47,956 nucleotides of DNA from assembly GCA_040758525.1 (NCBI GenBank), contig JBFLVQ010000004.1:1-47956 (forward strand), read 5' to 3'. The position numbers and the translations under genes are program-made. Below, one piece after another: positions 33,615-42,177 of this stretch. The DNA comes from JBFLVQ01 sp040758525 (lineage in GTDB: Bacteria; Acidobacteriota; Blastocatellia; Chloracidobacteriales; JADJPF01). Position 1 is the stretch's first letter. Every line of letters begins with the position of its first letter. Below the pieces are notes generated by a model. The model was not told the origin of the DNA. It was given only the letters and a program-made list of their open reading frames with translations, and ran no database searches.

Positions 33615-34448
33615 ATGCTTGCTGATCTGCCGGTCTTGGGTGTAGGGATAGGATTTCGTGAGCCATTTCGTGGCGAACTCTTTCTACAACGACCACAGGT
33701 AGATTTTCTTGAGATTATCGCAGACCATTATATGGATGCGCCGCCCGAGAAAGAGCAAGAGTTAGAGTTGCTAGCACGACACTTTACCCTTATTCCCCAT
33801 GCGCTGAATCTTTCGCTAGGCAGCGCAGAAGGAGTCGATACTGTTTATTTAGAGAAGCTGGCCAAACTTGTTAAGAAAATACGCCCACCCTGGTGGAGCG
33901 ACCACATATGCTTTACCCGTGCAGGTGGTGTAGAGATAGGTCATCTCGCCCCCCTGCCATTTACACACGAAGCTGTGGAAGTTTTCTCTCGCAATGTTGC
34001 CCAAGTGCGCCGCTATATCGATACACCTTTAATTCTAGAGAACATCACTTATTTGTTAACACTGCCTGGGGCAGAGATGAACGAAGCACAATTTCTTGCC
34101 GAGGTGGTTGCTCACACTGGTTGTGGTTTATTGTTAGATATCACGAATCTGCATATAAATAGTGTTAATCATGGTTATAATATTGATGAGTTTCTTACCT
34201 GCTTGCCAATTGATGCAGTAGTACAACTACACTTTGTTGGTGGTCATTGGCATGACGGTCAGTTAATCGATAGCCATTCTCAGCCGACGCCTGCAGAAGT
34301 ATGGGCATTAATGCAGCAAGTATTGGCTTGTATGCCGGTAAAAGGTGTAGTACTTGAGCGTGATGATAATCTTCCTCCTTTCGCCGAGTTATTAACAGAA
34401 CTGGAACAGGCGCGTGATATTGGAAGAAAGTTGCATAGATGGGACTAG
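33615..34448 (+). CDS. DUF692-family multinuclear iron oxidase (MNIO)
   Basis: 277 aa, TIM-barrel family of MbnB, TglH and ChrH, which use two or three iron ions and oxygen to rebuild cysteine residues in peptides. Conserved pieces are VGIGFREPFRGELF, DFLEIIADHYMDAP, HALNLSLGS, SDHICFT, PLILENITYLL (metal-binding Glu), LLLDITNLHINSVNHG (Asp, Asn, His), QLHFVGGHWHDG, DSHS and GVVLERDDN. All the usual ligand positions appear present. AAGGA lies before the ATG. The next gene overlaps its end by ten bases, which is typical for MNIO and its partner protein. Confidence 0.92.
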   Translation: MLADLPVLGVGIGFREPFRGELFLQRPQVDFLEIIADHYMDAPPEKEQELELLARHFTLIPHALNLSLGSAEGVDTVYLEKLAKLVKKIRPPWWSDHICFTRAGGVEIGHLAPLPFTHEAVEVFSRNVAQVRRYIDTPLILENITYLLTLPGAEMNEAQFLAEVVAHTGCGLLLDITNLHINSVNHGYNIDEFLTCLPIDAVVQLHFVGGHWHDGQLIDSHSQPTPAEVWALMQQVLACMPVKGVVLERDDNLPPFAELLTELEQARDIGRKLHRWD

Positions 34449-35032
34449 CACAGCTACAAAAAGTCTTAGCACAGCTCTATACAGATGCTGCTTTGCGCAA
34501 AGAGTTCTTTACTGATCCACAGACAACTGCCCCAATGTTAGGACTTAGTGTTGCAGAGGCAATGCAGTTAGTTGGTCTTTGTCTACCTATCACTCGCTTT
34601 GCCCACTCTTTGCATCATAAGCGGCGAGACGAAGCAGGTCAGTTCTTATATTTCACACAACGTGCGCTAGGCGCACAGTTTGATACAATCTTTCTAGAAT
34701 ATGCAAATAGCTATCTGCCTGAGGGAATTAATAAGCCACGCGAGGATGCCATTGCTTTTGTTGCATTCCTTGAGCGAACTGCGCCTATCCACTACAATGA
34801 TATTCAGCCTTGGATAATAGAAGTTGCCCGTTATGAGGCGGACCGGCTTATTATGCAGGAGTCGGGTAAGCATTGGCAGATACGGCTTTTCTTTTATCCA
34901 ATTAGCGAGATATTGCAGAATTTAGCAGCGGGCGTAGATGTTCCACAGATGCAAAGACGGTTTGTGGTAGCGCTTTGGTGGCGTACTGGCAACCAGTCAC
35001 CGCTACAACAGCGTTTATGGCAGTTTCCCTAA
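34439..35032 (+). CDS. Probable MNIO partner protein
   Basis: 197 aa, soluble. It overlaps the MNIO gene by ten bases, so the products are likely made in a fixed ratio. The N-terminus LQKVLAQLYTDAALRKEFFTD and then LGLSVAEAMQLVGL resembles the N-terminal helices of DUF2063/MbnC-like partners that recognise substrate peptides for DUF692 enzymes. The rest is helical with aromatic residues (RRFVVALWWRTGNQSP). I am sure of the neighbourhood and only moderately sure of the family. It may deliver the Cys/Gly tail of the upstream membrane protein to the enzyme. Confidence 0.55.
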   Translation: MGLAQLQKVLAQLYTDAALRKEFFTDPQTTAPMLGLSVAEAMQLVGLCLPITRFAHSLHHKRRDEAGQFLYFTQRALGAQFDTIFLEYANSYLPEGINKPREDAIAFVAFLERTAPIHYNDIQPWIIEVARYEADRLIMQESGKHWQIRLFFYPISEILQNLAAGVDVPQMQRRFVVALWWRTGNQSPLQQRLWQFP

Positions 35033-35047
35033 GAGAGAGGGCCAATA

Positions 35048-35632
35048 ATGGTGTCTGAAGATTTACAAACATTACTACGCCCACAGCTAATGGTTCAGAA
35101 GATAGTCTGGGCCGGCTTAACAATAACGATCGGATTGTATCTCTTTTTGGCTTATCAAATGGTTGTACTAGGTCAAACCAACCTCAGCGCTACTCAGCTT
35201 GATAAGAACTTAGAAATAGTTATCTATGCCTTTGCTGCTACTATGGGAATCTTGTCATTATTACTACGCAAATTTCTGCTTTCCGATCAGCGTTTGAGTA
35301 CTAAGTTGACACAATATCATACTCACCCAGAGAGGTTGGCAGTGACTCCTAGATCGGGACCGCTCGATACTACGAAGTTAGAAAAAGTGAAGAAGTTAAG
35401 TGCTAAAGAGAGAGCAATATTGGGATTAGCCAGAGAGTATTTTATCGCCATGATTATGAGTTTGGCATTAACTGAGACAATAGCGATAAGTGGATTTTTG
35501 TTAACATTGCTCAGTCATCAAATAACAATAATGCTGCCGTTTGTCTTTGCCACACTGATATTGAACCTTGCCTTCTTTCCCCGCTTTAATGGTTTTGCTG
35601 AAGATACGCTTAACAGACTAAGACTAGTTTGA
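35048..35632 (+). CDS. Small integral membrane protein of the MNIO operon
   Basis: 194 aa with four hydrophobic helices in two pairs: about 19-39 and 56-77, then 136-158 and 161-182, separated by a charged cytosolic loop containing KLEKVKKLSAKERAI. No enzyme motif or cysteine cluster is seen. It starts 15 bases after the partner gene with GAGAGAGGG ahead of the ATG, so it belongs to the same transcript. It could anchor the modification complex or help place the modified tail. Family not recognised. Confidence 0.6.
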   Translation: MVSEDLQTLLRPQLMVQKIVWAGLTITIGLYLFLAYQMVVLGQTNLSATQLDKNLEIVIYAFAATMGILSLLLRKFLLSDQRLSTKLTQYHTHPERLAVTPRSGPLDTTKLEKVKKLSAKERAILGLAREYFIAMIMSLALTETIAISGFLLTLLSHQITIMLPFVFATLILNLAFFPRFNGFAEDTLNRLRLV

Positions 35633-35649
35633 TACTCGTAATCATTGGA

Positions 35650-36192
35650 TCATTTGAATTGTAGGGTTGACATAAAGGTGTCAAAGCTACGTCGCCAGTG
35701 TTCTACAGTATGCGCTGGACCTACTAGTTTAATGAAGTAAGGGCCACCAGGAGTTTCGATAACGGCTGCAAGCATACGATAATTTGACTTGTTATGGCGT
35801 GTACCAGCGCCTGGAGCAACCTCCGCCTGATAGGTGCCACCTACATCTAGCAGTGTGATCTTTAGGCCATTGGTGGTCGAGTTGGTTACTTTAGCCTTAT
35901 CTTTTGAGGCAGAACCATCTGGTTGTGCCATCTGTCCAATCCAGCGATCTAGATTGGCTTGCACAGAGCCACCACCGCCACCAAAGAAGTAGACAATTAG
36001 CGAAGCATCTTCTGGATCATTGGCATGTTTGGGGAGTAGATATTGTGCTACACGCATTGACGAGCTAGACTGCTCAACAGTCCATTTCTTGTCTGGTGTT
36101 AATAACAATCGTCCCTGTGCATAACCATAGACACCAGTGAGGAGAAGAGAAGTTGATAAAACTATTACAGTCCAGATAGTCTTCTTCATCAT
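35650..36192 (-). CDS. Secreted protein of unknown function (180 aa)
   Basis: A signal peptide (about 1-26, ending GYAQG) is followed by a compact domain with SSSSMRVAQYLLPKHANDP, then LIVYFFGGGGGSVQANLDRWIGQ, and a C-terminal RSFDTFMSTLQFK. This layout (hydrophobic strand, Gly loop, then N-hhRW) is found in exported proteins of acidobacteria and planctomycetes, with no known role. GGAG lies before the two ATGs. It is convergent with the MNIO operon (17-base gap) and just downstream of the 1246-aa gene, with which it may be co-transcribed. Confidence 0.72.
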   Translation of the reverse strand: MMKKTIWTVIVLSTSLLLTGVYGYAQGRLLLTPDKKWTVEQSSSSMRVAQYLLPKHANDPEDASLIVYFFGGGGGSVQANLDRWIGQMAQPDGSASKDKAKVTNSTTNGLKITLLDVGGTYQAEVAPGAGTRHNKSNYRMLAAVIETPGGPYFIKLVGPAHTVEHWRRSFDTFMSTLQFK

Positions 36193-36207
36193 TGCTCTCC
36201 ATATCAG

Positions 36208-39200
36208 TTATTGTGCCTGATAAGCATCTTGCGAGGTTGCTGCCAGCTTAGTGAAGTATTCCTCCAGCAGTTGTATACGCACCTCAAAGACAGATTGCTG
36301 GATTGTCTCGACTAGATCGTACTGCTCCTTAATACATAGCAGTATAAAGAGAGACCAAAGTGTACGTTGACGTTCCATCTTAAGGATCTCTTTACGTCCT
36401 TTAGCATCCTCCTTACCCATCTGCTCCTCCAAGGTAAGGATCTCTACATCTGTATGCATCTCTTTGAGCAAGCGTAAATTTAGTTCGAACATAGCAAGGA
36501 ATTTCTGTTGGTATTCAGAATCTCCATGCTGATAGTAGATATTGCGATACTGATAGAACTTCAAACAGATCTCTTCGGCTAATATCTTTGTCATGCCCGT
36601 GAGTGCAGCAATCTCGTCAGGACGACTCTGCATAAATTTGTCGAAAGTATTAAGACCAGCAAAAAGGATCTTGTTAAGTATCTTCTCATTGACTTCTGGC
36701 ACTTGCTTGAGAATGAACTTGACGATTAATACCTCTTTGCGATCAGCAAGATCTTCCTCAGAGATCACTAGAGCAAAGGTCTTTGGTTGCAACTCACAGA
36801 GCTTCTGATAGGTAGTGATAATTTTCTGTGCAACCTCTTCACTAAAACACTCGCGTCCTTCTTGTGCAGCCATTGCTTTGTCTGTTGTCACCAGATTTTG
36901 TAACTGGTTGACTACATCAGCAATCTGTTGGTAACCCATCTTTGCCGATGAGCCAGAGAGCAAGGTAAAGATCGGTTCAATCAACTCAGTCCATTCTAGC
37001 GAAGTGGCACGCGCAGCTTCCCAATTGCGATAGAGTTCGCGAATAAAATCCTTCAGCGGCTTTACATAGGCAAGCGCAATATTATCGAAGAGATCTCGAA
37101 TCATACTCTCTTCTGCGGCAGTTAAACCGGCGCTTTCTGTTGCTGCTGTGTCGGCTTCTTGACCTAGTCCTGAGCCAAGAATTGAATCGAGCGAACCAAA
37201 CATCTCATCGACCATAGACTCATCGAAGCCATGTGTGGGATCGCTACTGGCGATTTCATCGAGGGGATCATTGGCTAGGTCGATATTTTCTAGCTTCTCT
37301 AAGACTGTTGTTTCGACTGTGTCAGGCTGTGGCGCAGCGGGCTGTGCAAGTGTTTCTGTGAAAGTAAAGCTAATGTAGTTGAGTAGTGTTTCGCGATCCT
37401 CACCACTGTGACTGCGTAGATAAGCAGCCGTGAGGACAAGCACCTGTTGACAGATCTCCAGGTTAACAGTAGCGAGTACCTTGCGATTCTGGTAGTAGTC
37501 TAAGTAATAGTTTCGCAGTACCCCTAAGGCAAAACGCAATACCTCGTCTTCACTAGCGCGCATCAGATCGGCACATACCTCAGCGGCGGTCTTGTAGTAG
37601 TTGAACATTACTGGCCGACGCTCAATACGTTTCATATTCATATCGAGCATTGCCAGTCCATCTTCTAGATTGAGTGTCTCTTGTTGCTCACGCTCACCAT
37701 CAACAATGAGCATATTCTGCTTAAGAAAATAGAAGAGGATCTTATAGATGTCGCGTTTAGAGAGGCGTGTTTTAACCTGTAGTACAGCAATGGTACAGTT
37801 CTCTTCGAGTGCTTCCCAGACAAGCCGATACTTATCTGGATCATCAGTCTGATCAAAGTTGGTATAGAACTTATTGACAGCCTTCTGGGTAAAGCGAGAG
37901 TCAGGTGCGAGGAAATTGCCAGCGATCTGTAGCACCTCGCCACGTTGTACTAGACCATCACAGATTAGCACCTCAATAGGGCGTGAGATCTCCAGATTAA
38001 GCTGTGCGTGCGCGCTTGGTTGTAGGTGGAAGATCGTGTTCTTGATGTCGCGTGGGTCGAGTAGGAAACACCAATAGAAGGCGCTTTCTCGCTCCAGATA
38101 GAGAGAGCTTACGATAGCGCGTACCGCCTCGCCACGCTCGAAGTCGATCTCACCCTCTATTTCTTCATTAGCCTGCACCACCAGTCTACCAGTCAGACCT
38201 GTCTCATTGATGTAACAGACCATCTCTGGGAGATTCTTAGTCACTGCCAATTTTTGCAACACGTGATCCCTGGAGTATAGAGGCAATGCTGGCTGCTGGA
38301 TTATACGTTCAGCATCATTAACTAATGTATGTTTACGTGGCAGTGACTTAATAATATCACGACACAGTGCCTGTACAGGCTCATTGGCCATATGTGCGAC
38401 CAGACAGAGCAGTTCATGTGCAGTCTCCTTATCGCCAAGCAGCGAGAAGGAGAACCTTAAGCGTTGTATTTCCTTGCGGATTTTGCCTGTCAACAGTTGC
38501 AGTAACTGTTCTGAGAGGTAGATCTTGTTGAATTTATCGATATGTTGACCAAGTTGCTCATGTTTCTGTAGAAACTCAATGGCCGCCTCGATCGCCTTGT
38601 CTGTCTCCATAGCGATAAGAGCCAGGATAACCTTTTGGCAATAATCATTAGCTAAGCGATCTTTGCCAAAATTTGGCTCTAACGCACGTAGCCGCGCAAC
38701 CAAATATTCACACGCTAGATCAGTACCAATAGAACCCAATGTGCTGATAATTTGACTGACCAGTGCACGATTGGTATTTGATTGCCAGTAGGTGTTAAGC
38801 AACTCTACGGCGCGGTTCTTAAGATCCTCATCATTGCAATTGATACGACCAATCAGATAGGCAAGGTTACGCAAATAGTACCAGGGCAATGTACGTGCAC
38901 GTGTATCGAGTTCAGTTACCAATAGTCTATAGACATCTTTACCATAACATTCAATCGCCTTTAGCAGTACACGGCGTACACGTCGATTCTCTTCGATCTG
39001 TAGGTGATTAAGTAGTCGTTGGGGATTCCAGTAGGTGAACAGGCTTAGGATACTCTTAACCAGCATACAGCCTGTATGTGTAGTTGTATAATCCTCGATC
39101 TTCTGAGTGCTTAAGAGATCGCCCTTATCTTGAAAGCGCTTTAAGTCTTCTAGTTTAAGTTTATAGTCATTGCGTAGCTCGCGTATGATCGAGAAGATCT

Positions 39201-39948
39201 CTACACTCTGGTAGAGAAAGTCATCATTGAAGAAAGCAATACCTAAATCAACCATTTGATTGATATAGGTCTCAATTTTGAAGGCCTCCTTTTTGTAGAG
39301 ATTATAGCGATCTGATTCATTGGCAATAAGGATCTCTTTTTTCTGCTGCTTATCTTTAACGAGGTCGATAAAGTCATAAAAGATATTCTGAACACGTGCT
39401 TGGTAGTCGGCAATCTGCTCGCCAGCCTTCTCATCACTGAAGATATAGCGTCGATCCGCCGAGAGCACACTAAAAGTGGTATTCTTATAGAGGGCATCAT
39501 TAAACTTATCGCTCTGGACAGTAATGGTATGGCGACGCTCAATAACAAACTGTTGTTGGTCGCGCATATTGCCAAGCGGGCGTATATCTTGCCAGCGGTA
39601 TTGCTGAAAGAGTGCCGTCAATTGTCCTTGCTCAGCGATCGGACAGGCATTGATAAGCAGATGCTCAAAGCTAGGAAAAAAATCGTAGATAGTTTCAAAC
39701 TTTACTACTCGATAGAAGAATATATCGAAGACTTTATTGCGTGCCCCCATCAATGTATCAATAAAGGGCTGTTCACGATTTTGCCGAGCCCAATTCATTA
39801 CCAGAGCGACTAAACGTGAAGGATCCATCCTCACCATTGTAGCCAAGGATTGGCCTATGAGAGCGGGGGCACGCTTCCCAGAGAGGAACAGTTCGAAATC
39901 AGCCGTGGCTTGCCTTATCTGATCATTCATTAGCGATATTTCACCCAT
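36208..39948 (-). CDS. Large protein with DUF4388/PATAN-like and repeat regions (1246 aa)
   Basis: A soluble helical protein without signal peptide. The first half has HEAT-like repeated helices (for example CEYLVARLRALEPN). At about 574-650 it has ETGLTGRLVVQANEEIEGEI followed by DFERGEAVRAIVSSLY, close to the DUF4388/PATAN module found in regulatory proteins of acidobacteria and myxobacteria. A Glu/Asp/Ser-rich linker (about 880-940) and more helices follow. The start is either 39948 or ATG at 39930 (MNDQIRQATAD); neither has a strong ribosome site. Function unknown; it may be a large regulatory scaffold. The secreted-protein gene follows within 15 bases. Confidence 0.65.
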   Translation of the reverse strand: MGEISLMNDQIRQATADFELFLSGKRAPALIGQSLATMVRMDPSRLVALVMNWARQNREQPFIDTLMGARNKVFDIFFYRVVKFETIYDFFPSFEHLLINACPIAEQGQLTALFQQYRWQDIRPLGNMRDQQQFVIERRHTITVQSDKFNDALYKNTTFSVLSADRRYIFSDEKAGEQIADYQARVQNIFYDFIDLVKDKQQKKEILIANESDRYNLYKKEAFKIETYINQMVDLGIAFFNDDFLYQSVEIFSIIRELRNDYKLKLEDLKRFQDKGDLLSTQKIEDYTTTHTGCMLVKSILSLFTYWNPQRLLNHLQIEENRRVRRVLLKAIECYGKDVYRLLVTELDTRARTLPWYYLRNLAYLIGRINCNDEDLKNRAVELLNTYWQSNTNRALVSQIISTLGSIGTDLACEYLVARLRALEPNFGKDRLANDYCQKVILALIAMETDKAIEAAIEFLQKHEQLGQHIDKFNKIYLSEQLLQLLTGKIRKEIQRLRFSFSLLGDKETAHELLCLVAHMANEPVQALCRDIIKSLPRKHTLVNDAERIIQQPALPLYSRDHVLQKLAVTKNLPEMVCYINETGLTGRLVVQANEEIEGEIDFERGEAVRAIVSSLYLERESAFYWCFLLDPRDIKNTIFHLQPSAHAQLNLEISRPIEVLICDGLVQRGEVLQIAGNFLAPDSRFTQKAVNKFYTNFDQTDDPDKYRLVWEALEENCTIAVLQVKTRLSKRDIYKILFYFLKQNMLIVDGEREQQETLNLEDGLAMLDMNMKRIERRPVMFNYYKTAAEVCADLMRASEDEVLRFALGVLRNYYLDYYQNRKVLATVNLEICQQVLVLTAAYLRSHSGEDRETLLNYISFTFTETLAQPAAPQPDTVETTVLEKLENIDLANDPLDEIASSDPTHGFDESMVDEMFGSLDSILGSGLGQEADTAATESAGLTAAEESMIRDLFDNIALAYVKPLKDFIRELYRNWEAARATSLEWTELIEPIFTLLSGSSAKMGYQQIADVVNQLQNLVTTDKAMAAQEGRECFSEEVAQKIITTYQKLCELQPKTFALVISEEDLADRKEVLIVKFILKQVPEVNEKILNKILFAGLNTFDKFMQSRPDEIAALTGMTKILAEEICLKFYQYRNIYYQHGDSEYQQKFLAMFELNLRLLKEMHTDVEILTLEEQMGKEDAKGRKEILKMERQRTLWSLFILLCIKEQYDLVETIQQSVFEVRIQLLEEYFTKLAATSQDAYQAQ

Positions 39949-40116
39949 GCCTGGGGTAATGGTGCAGTAAAAACAAACAGCACCTTCTCCACCGGCTTTG
40001 GTCCAGGGTGTGGCCGTTGGCTTTTGCTAGGAGCAAGTTACCATTTCTTCTTAGCGCAATCAATGTCATTGTGACACGATATGTCCGGTAACAACTTCTT
40101 TCCTATAATCTCATAG

Positions 40117-41235
40117 CTACTCTGCTTGGGCGCGTCTAACCAATGCACAGCGCCGCTGATAAGCTGCCCGTACGATCTCAACATCTTCTAAGAATGGTTC
40201 TAATTCCTCTAATAGTAGTGCCTGAGGACCATCACAAAGCGCCTTTTCTGGTTGGGGGTGAAAGTCTACCAGTACCATATTGGCACCGGCAATAAGACCC
40301 TGAGCCGTGACATGTTGAATCTCAAGTAGACCGTCTGGGGCACGTTCTCGCTTGCCTACAGAATGGGATGGGTCGATACACACAGGCATACGAGTAAGCC
40401 GCTTGATCACTGGCACATGGCCAAAATCGACAAGATTGCGATGGGGATCGCCTTGATGGGTCTTTACTCCACGTAGACAGAAGATAATATTACGATTACC
40501 CTCACTAGCAACATATTCACAGGCATTAAGCGACTCCTCCAAGGTAATACCCATGCCACGCTTAAAGAGGACAGGAAAGACTTGTTGTTGGCCGACATAT
40601 TTAAGCAGCTCAAAGTTTTGCGCATTGCGTGTGCCAATCTGTATCATCACACCAGTAGGATTACCAGCCAACTCCAATGCTTGACGGATCTCATCAAGCT
40701 GACCTTCACAGGTGATCTCCATAGCAATCACACGTATACCATTTTCACCTGCTGCCTCAAAGACATAGGGCAGACACTGAGGGCCTAAGCCTTGAAAGTC
40801 GTAGGGGCTGGTACGTGGTTTGTAAGCGCCCATGCGGGTAGTGACAAGACCTGCGCGTTTTAGTGCCTGCATCATTTTCACAACATGTTCACGGGTATCG
40901 ACGGCACATAGGCCAGCAAAGACATGACAAGAATCCTGATCAAAAGTAACACCGTTATAGACAAACCCTACTGCCTCGACTTGTCCTTGATGGCGACCAA
41001 TAATGCGGTATTTCTCAGAGATCCTTACTACCCGCTCTACACCTGGAAGCAGTTCGAGTGTCTCTCGCGAGACAGAAGCAGTCTTGCCAATTAAGTATAC
41101 CTCGGTGAGGCTACGTGTAGCGCCACGTACATGATGAACTTGTGCACTTACCCCAGGATACTGTTCAATCTGCTTAAGCAACTGAGTTACCGCACTACCC
41201 TGTGGGTCTATATCAGGATTAAAGATGACAATCAC
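40117..41235 (-). CDS. aroF: 3-deoxy-7-phosphoheptulonate synthase (DAHP synthase, AroA-I beta type)
   Basis: The first enzyme of the shikimate pathway, condensing phosphoenolpyruvate and erythrose 4-phosphate. 372 aa. Residues 1-90 are a ferredoxin-like regulatory domain (YLIGKTASVSRETLELLPGV), as in Thermotoga-type enzymes, suggesting feedback control by aromatic amino acids. The catalytic barrel shows AGLCAVDTREHVVKMMQALK, GAYKPRTSPYDFQGLG, LFKRGMGITLEESLNACEY, CLRGVKTHQGDPHRN and CIDPSHSVGKRE. The usual AGPC becomes AGLC here. The start is GTG with GGAGG nine bases upstream. It is divergent from the PaaA-like gene and not in an aromatic operon. Confidence 0.95.
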   Translation of the reverse strand: MIVIFNPDIDPQGSAVTQLLKQIEQYPGVSAQVHHVRGATRSLTEVYLIGKTASVSRETLELLPGVERVVRISEKYRIIGRHQGQVEAVGFVYNGVTFDQDSCHVFAGLCAVDTREHVVKMMQALKRAGLVTTRMGAYKPRTSPYDFQGLGPQCLPYVFEAAGENGIRVIAMEITCEGQLDEIRQALELAGNPTGVMIQIGTRNAQNFELLKYVGQQQVFPVLFKRGMGITLEESLNACEYVASEGNRNIIFCLRGVKTHQGDPHRNLVDFGHVPVIKRLTRMPVCIDPSHSVGKRERAPDGLLEIQHVTAQGLIAGANMVLVDFHPQPEKALCDGPQALLLEELEPFLEDVEIVRAAYQRRCALVRRAQAE

Positions 41236-41428
41236 GCAACAATACCTCCAAAACCCTCATTTATATTTATAAAAGAGAAGACTATCAATCCAATATGGTA
41301 GGAAGCAAGCGGTTTGCCGTCAATGCTTGGTAGGCGGCAGTAGTTTCTCTTACTGTGACTCGACTTTATATTAATAAATATGATATGAAAGCGATGGCGC
41401 TGAAGCTATCGGCGCAAGGAGGAGAAAT

Positions 41429-42148
41429 TTGGCAGACGCACCACAATTGTTAAAAGATCAGGACCAACGTTATCGAGACACCGTGATTCAGATGATGCGC
41501 TCACAGTCTTATCGTGAACTGGCGGCCGCACAACTGTTTGGCTATGGATTACAATTTGTCCCTGACATCAAGAGCCTTAAATTCATGGTCTGGCATATAC
41601 AGGAAGAGACCGAGCACTATATAGCAGTAGCAGATCTATACAAGAATTATACAGGTGAATCTGTTGAGGGCTGGGTCAATGAGCGGCTAAAGGCCAAGCC
41701 TATCCCTATGGTCAGTTCTTGGTTGGAGTTAGGATTGGCACAATGGCTCTATGATCGTGGTGGTTTCTGGCAGCTACAAGAGTATGAGAATTGTTCGTGG
41801 GCACCCTACCGTAGCATTATTGCTAAGATTATTGATGAGGAGCGTGGCCACCAATCACATGGTGCGCGGATTGCGGTAGCATTATGTCAGGATGCTGCTA
41901 ATCGCCAAGAGGCACAAGACTTCTTTGCCAAATGGATGCGCCAAGGATTACTCTCTTTTGGACGTCCCAATAATGAGGGCAACCGCTATGCTATTGAAGT
42001 TGGCCTAAAGAAACGCGATAGCGCCGAAGTTATGAAAGATTTCATTAACGATATTCGCGCTGATGTAAAGATGGCCGGACTACATTGGCCTACTCAGGAG
42101 GAACTCAATATTGAGCTTCCTGCTGATATTGATTGGTCGCTAAACTAA
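41429..42148 (+). CDS. PaaA-like ferritin-fold diiron protein
   Basis: 239 aa, four-helix-bundle diiron protein of the phenylacetyl-CoA epoxidase catalytic subunit family. The iron-binding motifs are visible as EETEH near 70 and DEERGHQSH near 150. The TTG start is supported by AGGAGG seven bases upstream. No paaB, paaC, paaD or paaE gene is nearby, so it is not a normal phenylacetate operon, and its length is shorter than PaaA (about 310). It may be an orphan monooxygenase or an oxygen/iron-handling protein. Divergent from aroF, convergent with the glucosidase. Confidence 0.75.
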   Translation: MADAPQLLKDQDQRYRDTVIQMMRSQSYRELAAAQLFGYGLQFVPDIKSLKFMVWHIQEETEHYIAVADLYKNYTGESVEGWVNERLKAKPIPMVSSWLELGLAQWLYDRGGFWQLQEYENCSWAPYRSIIAKIIDEERGHQSHGARIAVALCQDAANRQEAQDFFAKWMRQGLLSFGRPNNEGNRYAIEVGLKKRDSAEVMKDFINDIRADVKMAGLHWPTQEELNIELPADIDWSLN

Positions 42149-42177
42149 CCATAGATAGCTGATTTTTGGTAATAGAA

